64,000 bases of DNA from Caprimulgus europaeus (taxonomy: Eukaryota; Chordata; Aves; Caprimulgiformes; Caprimulgidae). The position numbers and the translations under genes were made by a program. The stretch is taken from contig OU015523.1 of NCBI GenBank assembly GCA_907165065.1, forward strand, positions 17,793,834 through 17,857,833, written 5' to 3'. The notes under the pieces are model-generated. The model had not been told where the DNA came from. It worked only from the letters and a program-made list of their open reading frames with translations, and did not search any database. How positions within the stretch are numbered: position 1 is the first letter of the stretch; each line of letters begins with the position of its first letter. Positions 14,001 through 29,000 of the stretch are shown one piece after another.

Positions 14001-17000
14001 TACTATCCAAGTCATTCACTCTTGGTAATAATTCACTCTATATGTTTGCCTCCACCTTAAGAGCTAAGATCAGCTAATCAACAGGAACTTATGATATTTG
14101 TTCTTAAGTCTGTGAATAAATCAAAATCTGCAGTCCTTTCAGTATAGCCCTCATTCACTCAATGTTGAAGTTAAGCAATACTTGGTTAGATGCTGAATTA
14201 TAACCTGAATGTGTGTTTTGGAAACCAGATTCAACTACTACTTCTATGCATGCCTAACTTCACTAGACTCCTCAGGGGCTACCACTTAGGTACTTACTTA
14301 AGTATCTTAATAAATAATGGCATTGATTTACAGTGTGTCTGTGGGATTATTTCATCATCCATTTGCTGGTTTAAATGACAAATAGTTCTTTCACATCAGA
14401 ATGTTCATATCAAAGAGGAACTATAGATTATGTAATGCAGAATCCAATTCTTATTTATTTTGTTCTGCCGCCAACACTACTAGTAATATACATCCACATT
14501 CACACTGGTATAACTAGGGACAGATTTTGCCCTTAATGTCTTGAAGCATTTTAAGTTAATCGTATTCTGATCTCACTTTCAAGAATAATTCAGATCTTCT
14601 CAGCAATATAAAATGGATGTAACTGAAATCAGAATGAAATTTCCTACATTTTTGAATTGTGAATAACATTATGTAATATGCCAGAAGTGAGGCCTTCCTT
14701 CTTATCAGACTGTCCAAACTGATGGAAGTGAGAAATAAACTGAGATCTACTTCATCTGTCATTGTAATTGTTTGTTGTAGAATCAGTATTCTACTAACCC
14801 AATATGCTAAGCTGCTCACTATAAAATCCCCAGTTGTATAAATAGTTCTTAGGTCAGAGTATATATCATATCCACAGACCTGAAGATTCTAGAAAATACA
14901 TCGCTTCTGTATAAATAAGGTTTTGAGATGTTGGGAAAAATTAATTCCTAATCCTCATTCACACAAGTAGTCCTATAAGACTTAAGATCTGTTCACATGA
15001 ACAGGTTTTTATGTTACAAATGGATTCTTGTTGCAGCAGTGGAATTTTTATGTCTTTATTTGAGTAACTACACATTGTTATTGACATTAGAAACAATACA
15101 TATGTTTGAATAAATAAGGGGAAATGTACTTTATTAATAATAGTAATTTTACTCAGATTGTTATATAGTTTAATATAAGAATATGTTTACTTCTATGGCT
15201 CAGTGTGTCACAGCGCTTCTAATAAATTGTCTTCCTTAACTAGTTTTCCAATCTTTGAAAATCCATATCCTATTGACATTCATGAGTCACCCGTTACCTG
15301 CACAGAATATTTTGCGGACTGTCCTCCAGATTTGATTCCTGTACTCTATTCTGTAGGAGCAAAACATAAAAAGCAAGGATACAGCAATAAGGTAAACAAA
15401 ACTAATGATTTTTTAAACAAAGAAATAAGATGTACAAGCTATGTTTTTGTAAAAATCTTACCAAATTATTTTCATTTTACTTCTTTAATAATCACTTTCA
15501 GCTTGGTCCAACAGCAGATTAGCCGCATGCTTATGACATTGTATTTGTCCCTCTGAAACACCATCACTTAAGCACAACCATTAATGATCATTATATGGGA
15601 CTTAATCATTATATAGGACTTCATCATTAGGTTGCTAAGGTTATGCCAGATCAGATTGAGTTAAAGGAAAGCCATCAGTGCACAATTCAAATTTGTATGG
15701 ATGAGTTATCTCTATCAAAGAAAAAAGTGAAAACTTTATAACTGAAAGAAGTCAGCAGAAGAGCTTCAGTGAAAGTTGTGAGTTGTCAGCATGTCTATGA
15801 GATTTCTATTAAACAGGGATATTAATAATTATTTTACTGAGCTACCAAAGTCTTAATTTAATACCTTCAGAAACTGGACAAGCTGCAAAGAGGAAATGCA
15901 ATTCTTTTTTAAATTTGAAGGATTAATTTGGTTTTTGTTCTGACTAGGACTAATCCATTGTAATAAATAAATTGGAAAAAATATTAGGTAAGAAAATCAG
16001 ATGTCATTAGTTTTCTGTTCATATTAATAGAATTATTCTCCTTGGAGCTGCATTGTTTTCCATGAACTGAGAAACTGGGCCCTGTCTAATTCTTTTGGAT
16101 CTTGATTCAGAAAAGTACTTCAGAAATTTTTTTTTCACCACCTACCTGTATTCATTGCACACTCTCTTGTCCCCTTGCTTTATTTGTCCACATACAAATA
16201 CACACTCTGAATGTAGGTGGCCACTCTTTTACCACCCACCCATTTCTGTACCCACAAGCACCCACTCCGTATAGCCACATAACCAGTTTGTGCTCATTTT
16301 TTTCCACCCACTCATACTCTACACGTGTTCTCACTCACTCTGCACATAAATCATCCTCCACATCCTGCATCCTGCATCCATACGTGTCAACCTTTATGCA
16401 CAGACCAGCATCTTGCTCTACCAGCCTAGACCAAGGGAGAAAATGAGAGTCTTGACACTAGTAAAAAAAAAAAAAAGGCAGAGAAAAAGATTATGATTTC
16501 ATATATTCTGTAAAAGTTGCATTCCCTTATCCATATCTCATAGCATCATGCTCAGATATTTGTTTCTGGGACAGCTTCTTCAGTAGTCTTCATCTGCAAA
16601 ATAGATTCTCAGTCTATTCAGTGTCGTATAGAAACTCCAGATTGAAACCATCTGGAAAGAGTAGCAGGTCTGTTTATTACTCTTTTCTCCAGTTCCTATT
16701 TTGGATTGATGAGTGTTAGCTGTGCAGAAATATTTTAAAAACATAGAACTTCAATTGATAACATAAAAATATTATTAAGTTTCAAAAGCCTTAATTGATA
16801 ATATAAAAATGTTAATAAGCTTTAAAAGCCTTGAATGCTATAAATTTTTGTTCCTTTTAGAAGTTGTATTGCTTTTTGGAAGAAGATGTTGCCTAATCTT
16901 GAGTTTAAAAATTAACCAAGCAGGATTCATCAGAATTAGTTGTGATGCATGTACTCTTGTTGTTTGTTTAGGAGTGGCCTATCAGTGGTGGAGCATGGAA

Positions 17001-20000
17001 CCTTGGAGCTCAGACATATCCTGAAATCATTATTACGGGGTGAGAATGAAACAGGGGATTGGTACTTTTAAAATGTTAGTTTCTATAGTTTTTCGTTGTG
17101 GGTTAGCTATAGATAAAAGTTGACCCTTCACAGTTTGCATGTCCTGGCCTCTTCATTTGAGGTACATCATTTTTTTCCTTGTTGCAGAGTCACCACAGAA
17201 ATTCCCATTTGCTGTAGAAAATAGGGGATGAACTAAAATTAAGAATTACCATTGGAGGCCCCGGTGTTAGACAGCAAGTCTATGTACTTGTGAAGGTGGG
17301 GGTCTTTGGAAAGGAGAATCCATTGCAAGAGGATGATTTAACCTTGAAGGGCGCAGAGAATGCCATTAAAAAGAGAAGCAGCTGGTTTTCTATAGCTGTT
17401 GTCCTTTGGCCTTCTGGGGACTTTGTATTTGGGGACAGTTTGGGAATTCATTTTAATAGCCCAGCGTTGGTGAGGATGTGGTGCACTGGGATGAGTTTCA
17501 CCTTGTGAGTGGAGAGACAGCTGATAGCAAAAAGGTGTAGAAAGGCTCAGCTTGCAGTAGAAGCCCCATGAGCAATGTGTGATGGATATTCAAGGGGCCA
17601 AGCCGTAAAGCAGAAGCTATTCAGCTGTAATGCACTCTGTGTTTTCCCTCTGGTCTCAGCAATGCTGATGATAGCAATATATTTGATAAATTGTCGTTAT
17701 CAATTATGCTTAACACCTGTTTTTAAAAATAAGATTATGATGTGTGCAGTAGTACCAATAAGGTGATAAAGGGATTGTTTTCATTTTAAACAGAAATGTC
17801 TCCTTTCTCCAGCTTTACTTCAGGCACGATTTTTTGTTAATGAAAAAAGTGTAGCTGTAAGCAAAATGAAGTTACCCTCTGTCCTTTCAAAGTTAGTTAC
17901 ACATGGCATTTTTAGAGTGCATAGACTTGATGCTGGCCAACTGCAAAGCCAATAGTGCTGTAACTTAAGCTTATCATTAGTATGGGAATTAATTCATTGC
18001 TGTTGTGATCGTAAAATTCATGAGGGACTTAGTAGGAATGCCTGAAAAAGTGTTTTATTAACCTAATAACAAAATATTTTCTTCTAGTTATTCTATATAA
18101 TTGTATCTTGTCAATAAGGTAAGGATAGTTACCACATGTGAAAAATACAGTTTTTCTGCTTATATTTATCACTCACTGAAAATAGAAGATGTTTTAGAAT
18201 TGCATCTTGTTTTAACACATTTAATTTTTATATTTTTTTTAAGCCATGCAGATGGATCAGTAAAGTTTTGGGATGCTTCTGCCAGTAAGTTTCTACAGTT
18301 CATTTTTATATAATGCTGAAAAATTACACACACACATATAATCTAACATGAGTTTTAACAGTATGAGTAGTAATACCTGGGATGATATAAATAGGAATAA
18401 TGAGGTGAAAATAAGCAAATTTTTATTAAATTAGGAAAAAAACCACTGATAATGAGATTTATTAGACAGAAAAGAGTGAAAGTCTTTAAGAGGAATAAAA
18501 ACTCCAGATCCAAACCTATGAAGGATAAAGTGTTGTTAAAAAAATCCCTAGGGCATAATCTTCTTGTAAGTTTAAAAGAGCGTGCTCCATTAGATCTAAA
18601 TTCAGTTCCAGTTGTCATGTCTCTTCTATTCTGAGTACAATATAGTCTTTTTTACAGCTAAGTAAAAATAAAATATTAAAATACAATAATACATCTCAAT
18701 ACATGTCTAATCTGGCAGGGGTGGAGATGACCTAAATCTTTTCTTGTGTGATCTCAAGTTCCAGGAAATAATTGGGAAGCATTTCCATTCACCCTAGCAG
18801 GAAAAAGCTTCAGAAAATACTTGTTCCATACATTCTAACTATAATAGCAACTACACATATCAAAACCCAGCATTTTCCCCTACAGCAAATAAGTATGGTA
18901 TAAAGAATGTGTGCTTCACAAAAGTTGCAGTGGAGTGGCCTTGTACTCTGACTCTTCTGTGGTACAGGGTTGTCTGTGTAGAATGTCTCTTTTATGATGT
19001 ATGAGTCTCCCTAAAGAAAAGAAAGTGTGAAAGAAACTTCTGTGTGAAAAGTTAGGCATAGAGAGATTTAATTTGACCCTAATAGCAACTCTGTAATGGT
19101 CGCCAAGAACACAGAGTATCTGATACCTGAACTACCTGCCAGTTCCCCATTGTGACACAGAACTGTAATGATTAATAGTGCTACCATTTCCAGCCAAACA
19201 TGGGGAATGTTTACAAGATTTTAATGTCAGCTAAACCTGATCACTTTGTCAGGTTGCTCTCTTTTTGCCTAATACCAAATATTTTCACTCATCAGGATGA
19301 ACAAGGAGAAAATGAGGATTTCCAATGCCTCATTTCACAAAGGAGTTTTACATAAGCATGTCAACTGAACATGACTGAGTTGGTTTTTTATTATATAATA
19401 TGTCTGTTTGGAAATGGAGAAAAAAACCCAAATGTGTTCTGCTTAGTGTTTATATCTTCCAGTATTTTCAAGTTATGGTAAACACCAAAAAGAAAAAAAA
19501 AACCAAATTAGTTCAACAGGAGTTTATCTGCAAAGATAGAAATTTGAGAGAGCTTTAATATGAACAAAAATAGGATAATGACTTTTATTTAGAGAAGTAG
19601 TGTTAGGCATTAGACCTTGTCTCGTGCATATTTCATTACCTACCTACGGTCATGTCAATATACCTATGGTCTTGTCGAGAATGTGAAAATACAGGCATTA
19701 AAGTTAGAGTGAAACAATACAGATTTTGCTAGACCCCAAAGCATGTACTCTATATGCTGCACGGGAACCAGTGTGCTAGTCATTTCTTCTGTAATTCTGG
19801 CAGGAATGGGGAACGGAAAAAACTTCTCATAGGGAATATAAGTATAACCCACTAATCACTATGTACATGCTGCAACAGGGTTTTTTCTCAGAGGTAAAAG
19901 CTTCAGGGATGATGAATATTCACAATCCCTTCAACAGTACAGGTACTTTCAGTGCATCTCTGACGTCCTGGTCTTGGTCCTGCTTTTCAGGGCATGTACT

Positions 20001-23000
20001 GCATTACTGGTACCATACTTGGTACTTTTTATTTACAAGATTTTCATTATTACAAAGTAATTATTTGTAATTTCTTGTAGATCTTATCTTTTTAAATAGA
20101 GTTCAAATTTCATTTGAAATTTCATAGCAAACACAATATCCTACTGGTGTTTGAAGGTACAAAATACTTTGCTTTTTAGACATTTTAATTGTGTCATTTT
20201 GCATCTGAAAGCACAGGTCTCTGGGAAACAGGGATTTGCTAAGCCACTGAAGCAGTTTTCCAAATGTATTTTTGCTCAGAAGCCATTGCTGTTTCTTATT
20301 TGCCCTTATGCAGATGGTACCCAGTAATTCACAGAAGCACAGAGTCTTACCTTGTAATTGTGCCCTATGATTCTGTAATTCTTCCGATCCTTGTATGCAT
20401 GGACCCATGATGTGTGATCTGAAGTGCCACTCCAGATTTGCCACTTGTACTACGGGCATCCTGAGGCCTCTTCCACTGCCACAGAAGGAAGAAAGAATAA
20501 TGTATTAATTACAGAAGCTCTTGCTGTAATTTGTGAAAATTTGGTAGCCTTTTATATGCTATGACTTTTTAAAATATAATATAAAAAAAATCACTGCAGT
20601 GGAGCTCTAGTCTTGACAAAGGCTTCTGGATATTAAGGTTTTATATACAGGTTTAAATACAGATACACTTATTAATCAAGAAATTCTAGACATTTTAGAA
20701 CTTCTTTTTGTTCAGGAAGTCTTCGTGTTGCCCAGGCCACCAGAATAGTTTCCTAATATTTTTTCTTGAAGTGCCATGCAGTCTTTACATTCTAGCAAGA
20801 CAATAAGCTCAGAAAAATGAAATCTTAGTTTCACACCTCATTACGAAAATAGCAGCATTATCAGAGCCTCTCTATAACATTGAGTATAAGCCTAATTATG
20901 GCCATAATGGTTAACATACACTTTTGACATCCTGCCTCAGAAAGTACTAAGAAGTATTTCACAGACAAATATCCATTTTGGAAATGTTAAATACATCATA
21001 CCCTACCAGTACTGTGTACCAGAGTAATATTTGTATTGTATAATACTCATCATCATCTCCTCTTAGGCCTTCATAAGATTCTTTGTTATGCCACAACTGA
21101 AAAGGAAATGGGAACTGGGGAATTTTATAACTGAGTTGCTTCATGTTAGTCAGTATATTTTTAATATATTTTAATATATTCCAGTTACTCTACAGATGTT
21201 ATACAAACTAAAAACATCAAAGGTCTTTGAAAAACAGAAACTGGGAGAGGGAAAAGCAACAGCTGAGATTGTGGAAGAAGATCCTTTTGCTGTTCAGATG
21301 ATGTACTGGTGCCCTGAAAGCAGAATATTCTGTGTGGCAGGAGTTTCTGCGTATGTGGTTGTTTACAGGTTCAGCAAACATGAAGTAAATACTGAAATTG
21401 CAGTAAGTCCTTCAAAATTTTACTGTCTTATAAAAGAACATAATTTCTAAATCAAATTGCTTTGCTGTGTCTGTGCTCCTATACTTGAATAAAATTAATA
21501 TCAAGCTGTATAAATATAGCTTTAGGAACATTCCATTTTAAACCTTTTGAGTGAAATGTTGATCCTACTTAAATTAGGGACAAAAATCTAACTGAGTTTT
21601 TGGGAGACAACTTTCCACTTTTCTTGCTTTAATAGTAACGTACAGTAAAGATTTCAGACGTAGCTTGCTTTTAAGGCTTTGATACAGTAGGTCTGTTGTA
21701 CTTACCTGCTCTAAAGATACTGGGTGCTGTATGTTTGTATCAGATAATGTACACGGTAATGCTCTTTTTAACTCAAGTATTTAGTCTCTTTATTTTATGT
21801 TCATAGTCTTATTCCACAAGGGGACTGAAAGTTGTCACTGGCTTTAATAAAACAAGACTTGATTCCTGCCATCCCCCCTCTGCCACCTTCTGGCTTATGC
21901 TGACTTTGTTTCCCTAAAAGTTAACACAATATGAAATGCCAGATTATTTATGGCTAAACTCTTTATATTTTCCTAAGCTTTCTCTTGCTTTATCCTGTCC
22001 AAATACTCCTTTTTCTGTCTTCATGTCTTAAGCAATCACCTTATTTCAGGTAGAATCATACAGTTGATGTTCTTCTAACTGCACTGCATTCACCTTGTAC
22101 TTACTATTGTACAGCATGTCTGACTTTGGTTTAAACCTTGCATTTTTGCATAGGAGCCACAACCACTGCTAACAGTGTGGTTGAACAGTATTTATAATGT
22201 AAAACATTCTTTCTTAAGTCTAAGAAGTTTAACAGGAGCCTACTTTTAAGGCAAAGCCAAACGAAACAGGATTGCCTCTCCTTCAGGCTTGCCATTCTCT
22301 GGTGCCAGAGAACAGTTTGCAACTCCAGACACACTCTTCTCAGAAAGTATTTGTTTGCATCTGCAGCAAACCCCAGGAACTGCCCAAAATTTCCCTTGAA
22401 TATTCCACCTTCCCTGATTACAGTTCTTTTCCTTTTCATACTGTTTTAATGTACTTTAGAAAGTCTATAGTTCTAGCCTGGCAAAAATATGTGTCATTTT
22501 TGGCCTGTAGCCATGTGCCATCTGGTAAGGAAATTCATTACCTTTAGCTGTTCTGTTGTTTTCCTCTCATTTTTTCCACCAAAGGCAATTATTAAGCTAG
22601 CTGAATGTATCCTTTCAGAAATATTTTAAAACTAATGAACAGTAATTTCATCTTACTGACCAGCTCACTTATAATGCTGCTAAAATTACTACATTTCAGT
22701 ATTATGACATTGTTCCATAGCAAATGCACCTTATCTTTTATTACCTATCATTTAATTTCTTTATTTTCATGTCTTTTACTTTTGTGGCTGAATTGCATCA
22801 GAACAGGTATTTTCTAAAGTGTTACAATATGTGCAATTTAACAGTTTCCCAGATTTCATCTATAATTAAGAAGAATTTATATGAGGAATTGTTCTCTGAA
22901 GAGATGTTTTAGTATAATCTAATCTTGGTGGCATAGTCACTGAGTTGCCCTGGTTTTTGTGCATCCCTGAGATGAGCCTCATCTCTTGGTATCCTCATTT

Positions 23001-26000
23001 TTGCTGCAAGCATTCAGGTCTTCGCTCTTAAATGATGGGGGCATGTTTTAATAAAAAGTATGAGTCTTTGTTAGAATATGTACTTGATTTTAGGCTGTCT
23101 GGCTTTATCTGTAGTGAGACTGAGCTGGTCAGTCTCAGGATTTCTTTGCTGCCTGAGGTGAGCCCAACTTCTGGCACTTAGGGTCCTCCCTTCTCTAGCA
23201 GCCATCCTGAACTCATGTTGGGTTCAATCTACAAGTTCCAGCATTTTAAGCACCCCACGTTGGTTTGACTGCCTGACGTCAGTCTTGTAATGTTATTGCT
23301 GTAGTAAATGAGAAGCATGGAGGCTACTCAAAGGTTTCTCCATGTAGCAGGGAAGTCTGCTGCTGAATATGCCTTAGAAGCATAGACTGTGCCTGGGATT
23401 TCTTCAATAGAAGTATTATTTGCATAATTCCATATCAAATTCTGGAGGCAAGTAGTATGCATGAAACAAATTCTGCTTCATATCCAACCTCGGAGTCATT
23501 ACCGTGCAATTATGTAAAAAGCTTTTGCTGTTGTTATTGCTTTCTCATCTGAATCTACTCCATCCTGACTCAAAAGGATATCTAGGTATCTATTAAGCAT
23601 GATCACTTTCTCAGTGATCAGTTTTTTCTCAGTGAAGCTCCTTTTCAAAGCTCTTGAGAAGAACCATAGAAAAAAAATTAATTAGAATGTAGAAAGGAGA
23701 ATCAATGGTACCTAGTTATGAGATCCTCCAAAAAGATCTTTACCATGTGTCAGAATAAATTGGTACAACAGGTCTGTGCCCTTTCCGAGGTCCAATCAAA
23801 GCAGAGACCAGAATGTAAAAAAAAATTCACGGTCATGTTGTTAGCCTAAAATTTTCCTTCTCTCTGCAAATGGATGATAGCTAGAACTTAAAAAAAAAAA
23901 AAAAGTAGAAAAAGGAAGACACAAAGAAAAACATCCAAAGAAGAATGATGCAATTCTAACATGACAAGCAGAAGAACATACTCTTCAACAGTTACTGTCC
24001 TGTACAAAGATTAAACAGCATTATAAATTGTTTCAGTCAGCACCAGTTACTTCCAGGAGATTAGTTTTTCCTAAACTCAACATTTCACTCATTAGTCTTT
24101 GAAGACTAATGTTGTTCATAGATTTCTTAGCTGGTTCAGGCAAAAAATATCCATGGATTTTGCAAGGAAAAAACAAAAGTAAAGTTTTGAGAAAGGACCC
24201 TTTGTCTTCTGATTGAGTTGAATCACTTCTTTCTGAAATCTTATGTGTTTTAACACAGTGGTTGAGAAATAGGAGTCTTCGTTTTTAGTCTTTTCAAAAC
24301 GGAGATCTCCTTGGACAATTCATGAGGTAGAAAGAATTGCCCAATATTTACTGTGATTCTTTGAGATGATTGCTTATATAGATTTGAGCTCCCTGTCTGG
24401 TTTCCTCTGTGTTTTGGAGTCCTTCAGTTAAGGTTTCCTGAATAAGTGGAAAGACTGGAAGGGTGGTTGGGCCTGGTTGGTCTCCTCTTCCCTATCTAGA
24501 GAGCCCGGAAGGAAAGAAAAATGCTACAGTTTGAACTTTGCTTTCTAGAATCTGCCAAACACATGTTCAGTCTAAGGCATATGGAACTCTCTGTGCTGTT
24601 ATCTCTCATTTCCTGACCCCCAGCTATGTCCCAATTAAGTTAATTCATCAGTACTACCCACACTGTCAGGCTTCTGCATACTGGCCAAAACCTGTCTTGT
24701 ACGACCAATAAGGAGGCAGAGTTGATGGCCATTCTTTTGATTAATTTGCTTAGGAAAAATATAACAGACAATAGCAAATTTTCATCACATGTATCCTTAA
24801 TGATGCCTTCTTATGCTGAAATATTATTTATTTGGGGGTGAGTGATTAACTTCTCTTTCCATAATAAATGCTGGATAGTTGTATTCTTGCCTTTCACTTA
24901 CAGTAAAAGGCTTGAATCAAAGTCAGCACTGGAAGAGCATACCTATGTATTTCTCCATCAGCACAGGGAAGATGACCAACTCCTATCTGCTGTTGCTGTT
25001 AGGCTATATAAATAACAAGTGACGTTATTCTTTACCTGCAGATGATAATGATAAGTGTGGGGGATTATTTTTTTAAAAAGGCTTACTAATATTTATTTGA
25101 AAGTAACAGAACTTTCAGCAGCTTTCTTGATTAAATTATAACTTAGCTTTTTATTTATTTAAGTCATTAGAAGTACGACTTCAGTATGAAGTAGAAGATA
25201 TCATTACTCCTGAACCAGAAGCAATTCCTCCATTTCCAGATGCCTCCTCCCAGCTTCCTTCTTTAAAGAGCCTTTCAGGCAGTACCAACACTGTAGCATG
25301 TGAAGGAACGATGAAGGATAGTATCCCATGTCTTAGGTAAGTCTATGCCATTGTTCAAAGATTTGTCTTTCTAAAAAGCATTCCTATCTGTTGTATAACC
25401 AACCAGTCAACTATCAAGAAAAAGAGGTTAATTGTATGTATGTGACACAAAATGAGAAGAAACCAGAATATGGAGCAAACAAAATAATTAAGGCAAAATA
25501 ATTAACGAGGACTTTTAAAAGACTAGAAGTAATTATAGGGAAGATAAACTGTTCCAATAAAGGTTTGACTGTAATTTTCCAGTATGATCTAGGAGTAAAT
25601 CTTTGTCTCATACCCAAAATTTTAAATGGAATACGAAGCACTACAGAATAAAGAAAGGAATATCTGAGAAACCTTTCCCTTTTTAATTCACAAGGAGACT
25701 TCCATAAAGCAGACATGTGCAAAGCTTTCTCTCCTTGATTAATTAGTATAACACTAAAATATTTCTCTGTGAAAGACATATATGCATTTTATGGTATGTA
25801 AGGAATGGAACTGTTCATACTTATGAAACAATCTTTAAAATATACAATTATCAAACAGTTGCACTGTGTGGAAGTGTTTGTATATTTAATCTTTAGAAAG
25901 AAACAAATTGTTGTCTGCTAGAGTACACATTGCCACTGTTTGCAGTAGATTAATGTGTTCTTACTAATAAGGCAGATAAATTATGGGTTTGAATAGTTTC

Positions 26001-29000
26001 AAAACAGAATTCCATACAAAACTCCATAAACTGTAATTTTCCAGCAATTATAGTGCACTGCTGATAACAATTGCTCTCATTTTAGTGAATTCATTATTAT
26101 TTCAGTCTAATTATTATTAAATATTTTAAATGCCTCAATTATTTCAAAAGCAGTTTAAATGAACATTGCCTGCCTTTGCAGATGCTTTGCACTGTTGAGC
26201 CCCTGAAAATAGCATTAGCATTTAAAAGCAATATAGTGACATTGTTCTTGCAAAATTAATAGTATTTTTTGACATCCTGCTCATTTGTCCACGTCGTTCA
26301 GTCAGGCAGTTGAATCTCAGAGCTCAGTTCAATCATTAATGTAAACCATGAAAATCAATAGAAGAGGCAGAGAGAAGTTATTTTAAAAATCCCAATGTGG
26401 AATCTATTTATGATGTTGAAATCAGCAAGAATGCAATCAATTTTTTCAGTGGCTATGATTTTCCCTTTAGGGATTTTTATTTGATTTGGTCTGGGGAGGA
26501 GAGGAATTGTTGGTCTTGGAGGCAGAAAAGCTTTCATGAACCAGTAGAGGTTCTGCTAGTTAGTTTTTAGAAGTTTGCTTAGCTCCATATAATCTTACAT
26601 TAAGCTGGACAACTGATTTTTGTTTGCCTTACTCAAAGTAAATGTAAACTTATTTTGACAGAGAAGTGATTTTTCAAAGTCAAAGTAATCATACCACTAG
26701 AACTGCTGGCATCTTCCCTCTTACATTTATGTAAAAGTATGTTATGTACACTCTCATCCTTTTCAGTAGAGAAAGGCATACAATTATTTACAATTTTCCC
26801 CCAAACTCTAACCGGGTCCACATTCCTTTTCTGGCAAAAAAACTTGCAACTAGAATTATGATGATAGGATGAAAGTAGTGCTGGAAATACAGAAAACCAG
26901 TAGAGACTTGGGTAATGCTGTTGGCTTTATATGCAAGTCATTCAGGTGGGCAGCAGTACAGAATCTAAGATGCAGTGATAATAACTGAAAGCTGCAGGAG
27001 AGTGAGTGCACAACTTGAACTATATTGATGATCCAAATAAAATTTTATATGCAGACTAGTGTTTAATCTTGGCTCCATTCTGTTTATTTTCATATCTGTT
27101 TCTCAACCTTGTTACTACATCATTTTTGCAAGCCAGAAGTCAGAATGGCTGCATGTGTTTGTGTCTGCACATAGGTACTAGAAAACAAATAAGTGAAGGG
27201 GCTGAAGTAATGAAAACCTGGAATTTTTCTGAAATCAAAAGTAAATATTACCAAGAGAGGCAAGCAGCATTGTGGAATAAATACTGTTCTTGCTTATTTC
27301 AGAAGATTTTATTGTCAAATATGCAGCAGTAATAGCAAAAGAAACTGAGGTATTTGTGGTTATCCAGATAAATATTTTTAATGTAAATACTGTCATCAAA
27401 AAGCTGTACCCAGCATGTAAGTCTTTGTTCCCAGACTTTTAGTATCATTCCAAAATTAGGTCAATCAAGGGTTTTGATAGTAGCTCCAAAATGATAAAGA
27501 ACTGTTTGTGATTATCTCATAAAGAAAACTAAAAACCAAAATTTTGCAACCACCAAATTCAGCGTAGCATAACATGTCAAAAACCGCTGAAATACCTGCA
27601 TTCCTTCTGTGCATACTCCTGCAGTCTGTTTAGGCTTATGGTATAAACACTTCAAAAAAAGCAATCCAAAACAGGGTGAAGAACAAGGTGAAATATCAAT
27701 ATAACACTTCAGCAAGATGGTTAGTGAAACCAGAGAAATGGGTCATACTTCCTTAGAGAGAGAAGTATCACAGGAACACGGGAATGACAAACCAAATCAC
27801 AAAATCTGAAACTGTTTTACTCCAGTCTTATGGTCTTTCAGCAAGTACAATTTCTTCAATGCTCAGAGAAAATCCCTGTGAAATAACAACCATCTTACCA
27901 AAGAAGATCCTCAAATTTACAGTGACAAATAGAGAGAGAAAGGTGTTTGCTTTTTTTACCAAACTTGGAAGTTTTCTTATGCAAGAAAATGAAAGTGGTT
28001 ACTTTCTTGTCTCTGAAGAGGCAGATAAAGTGCTCTTCATCTTCACTATTTACACATTGTCACGATGAGATTCCCTTCCAGTTCGGGTCAAGACTGCGGC
28101 TTTCAAGTGCTTTCCTTTTGCTCTCGTGACTGCAGCAACCCTGAGAGGGCAAGGGAGGAGTGGCAGTCCAGACCCCTGGCCTAGAGATCTGTTCTCACAG
28201 CTGGTCCTGGATGACCAGGAGGGAGGAAGAAGAGAACAGGAAAAAGCATCCTGCTTGCTGAACTATACTGTCATCTCTTTCTTATGACAAGACCCGAACC
28301 AACTGACTGATTACTGCTCCAGTTAAATGGATATGTAAGGTCTGAACAGTACGACAGACCAAACAAATAGAATAGTATGCCAAGCCACTGTTAAGGAAAT
28401 GCATTTAGCAAGATAGATGAGGAATGTCTGTCTCATTAAATAGTAAATAAGGGAAAGGTTTGGCAAGGTTAGTGAACCTTCTACAATATAAGGTCTTATT
28501 AAAAAATAGTCCTTATGCTTTAAGAACTTTTCCAAAAAGTATTTTCAAGTCCTTCTACTGCTAACACTGAGCTGGAGATTTTATCAGTCTGTGTCATAAG
28601 GTACATCCATGTCCAGTCTTTTCCTGTGCTCTATATCAGAACATAAAAGTGCGAGAAATATTGCACAGTCCTCTGTTCTTCATAACTTCTGTCAGAATTA
28701 GAGCATTATCTGCTTTGTACATTGTTCATTGTGCTACTGGAGTTACCTTGCTCAGAACTCTGGCACTGATGTCATTCTATGGTTAACTTTTACTTCAATT
28801 TGCTTCAGTTTTCTGCATCTATCTTCAATTTTCCAAGATTGCCAATAGCTGTATTTGCCATGAAGGCCTCCATCCCAACGTAGTCAGTGTAGCTACAAAA
28901 AACCTGATAGCCCTCATTATTGAATGAGAAGTTTTAACATCTTCACTTGAAATAAGTTCTTACTTATTTGCTTCTGAATATAAATCAGTTGGTTGTGGGG

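Larger units (their letters stand above)
15392..16971 (+). other. 1.6-kb intron with short tandem duplications
   Basis: Holds an 18-bp-period repeat (15587-15631), a CA/pyrimidine-rich tract at about 16135-16430, a 14-base poly(A) run at 16463-16476 and a 40-bp tandem duplication (16750-16830). The acceptor is 'tgtttgtttag'. Confidence 0.85.

Noticed and set aside
15392-15556. Open read-through after exon f
   Set aside because: Exon f has a good donor and the family protein continues into exon g. Read-through is intron.
27784-28068. 94-codon sense frame in the intron before exon k
   Set aside because: Balanced composition but no acceptor/donor pair or similarity. Length is within chance for 64 kb of six frames.
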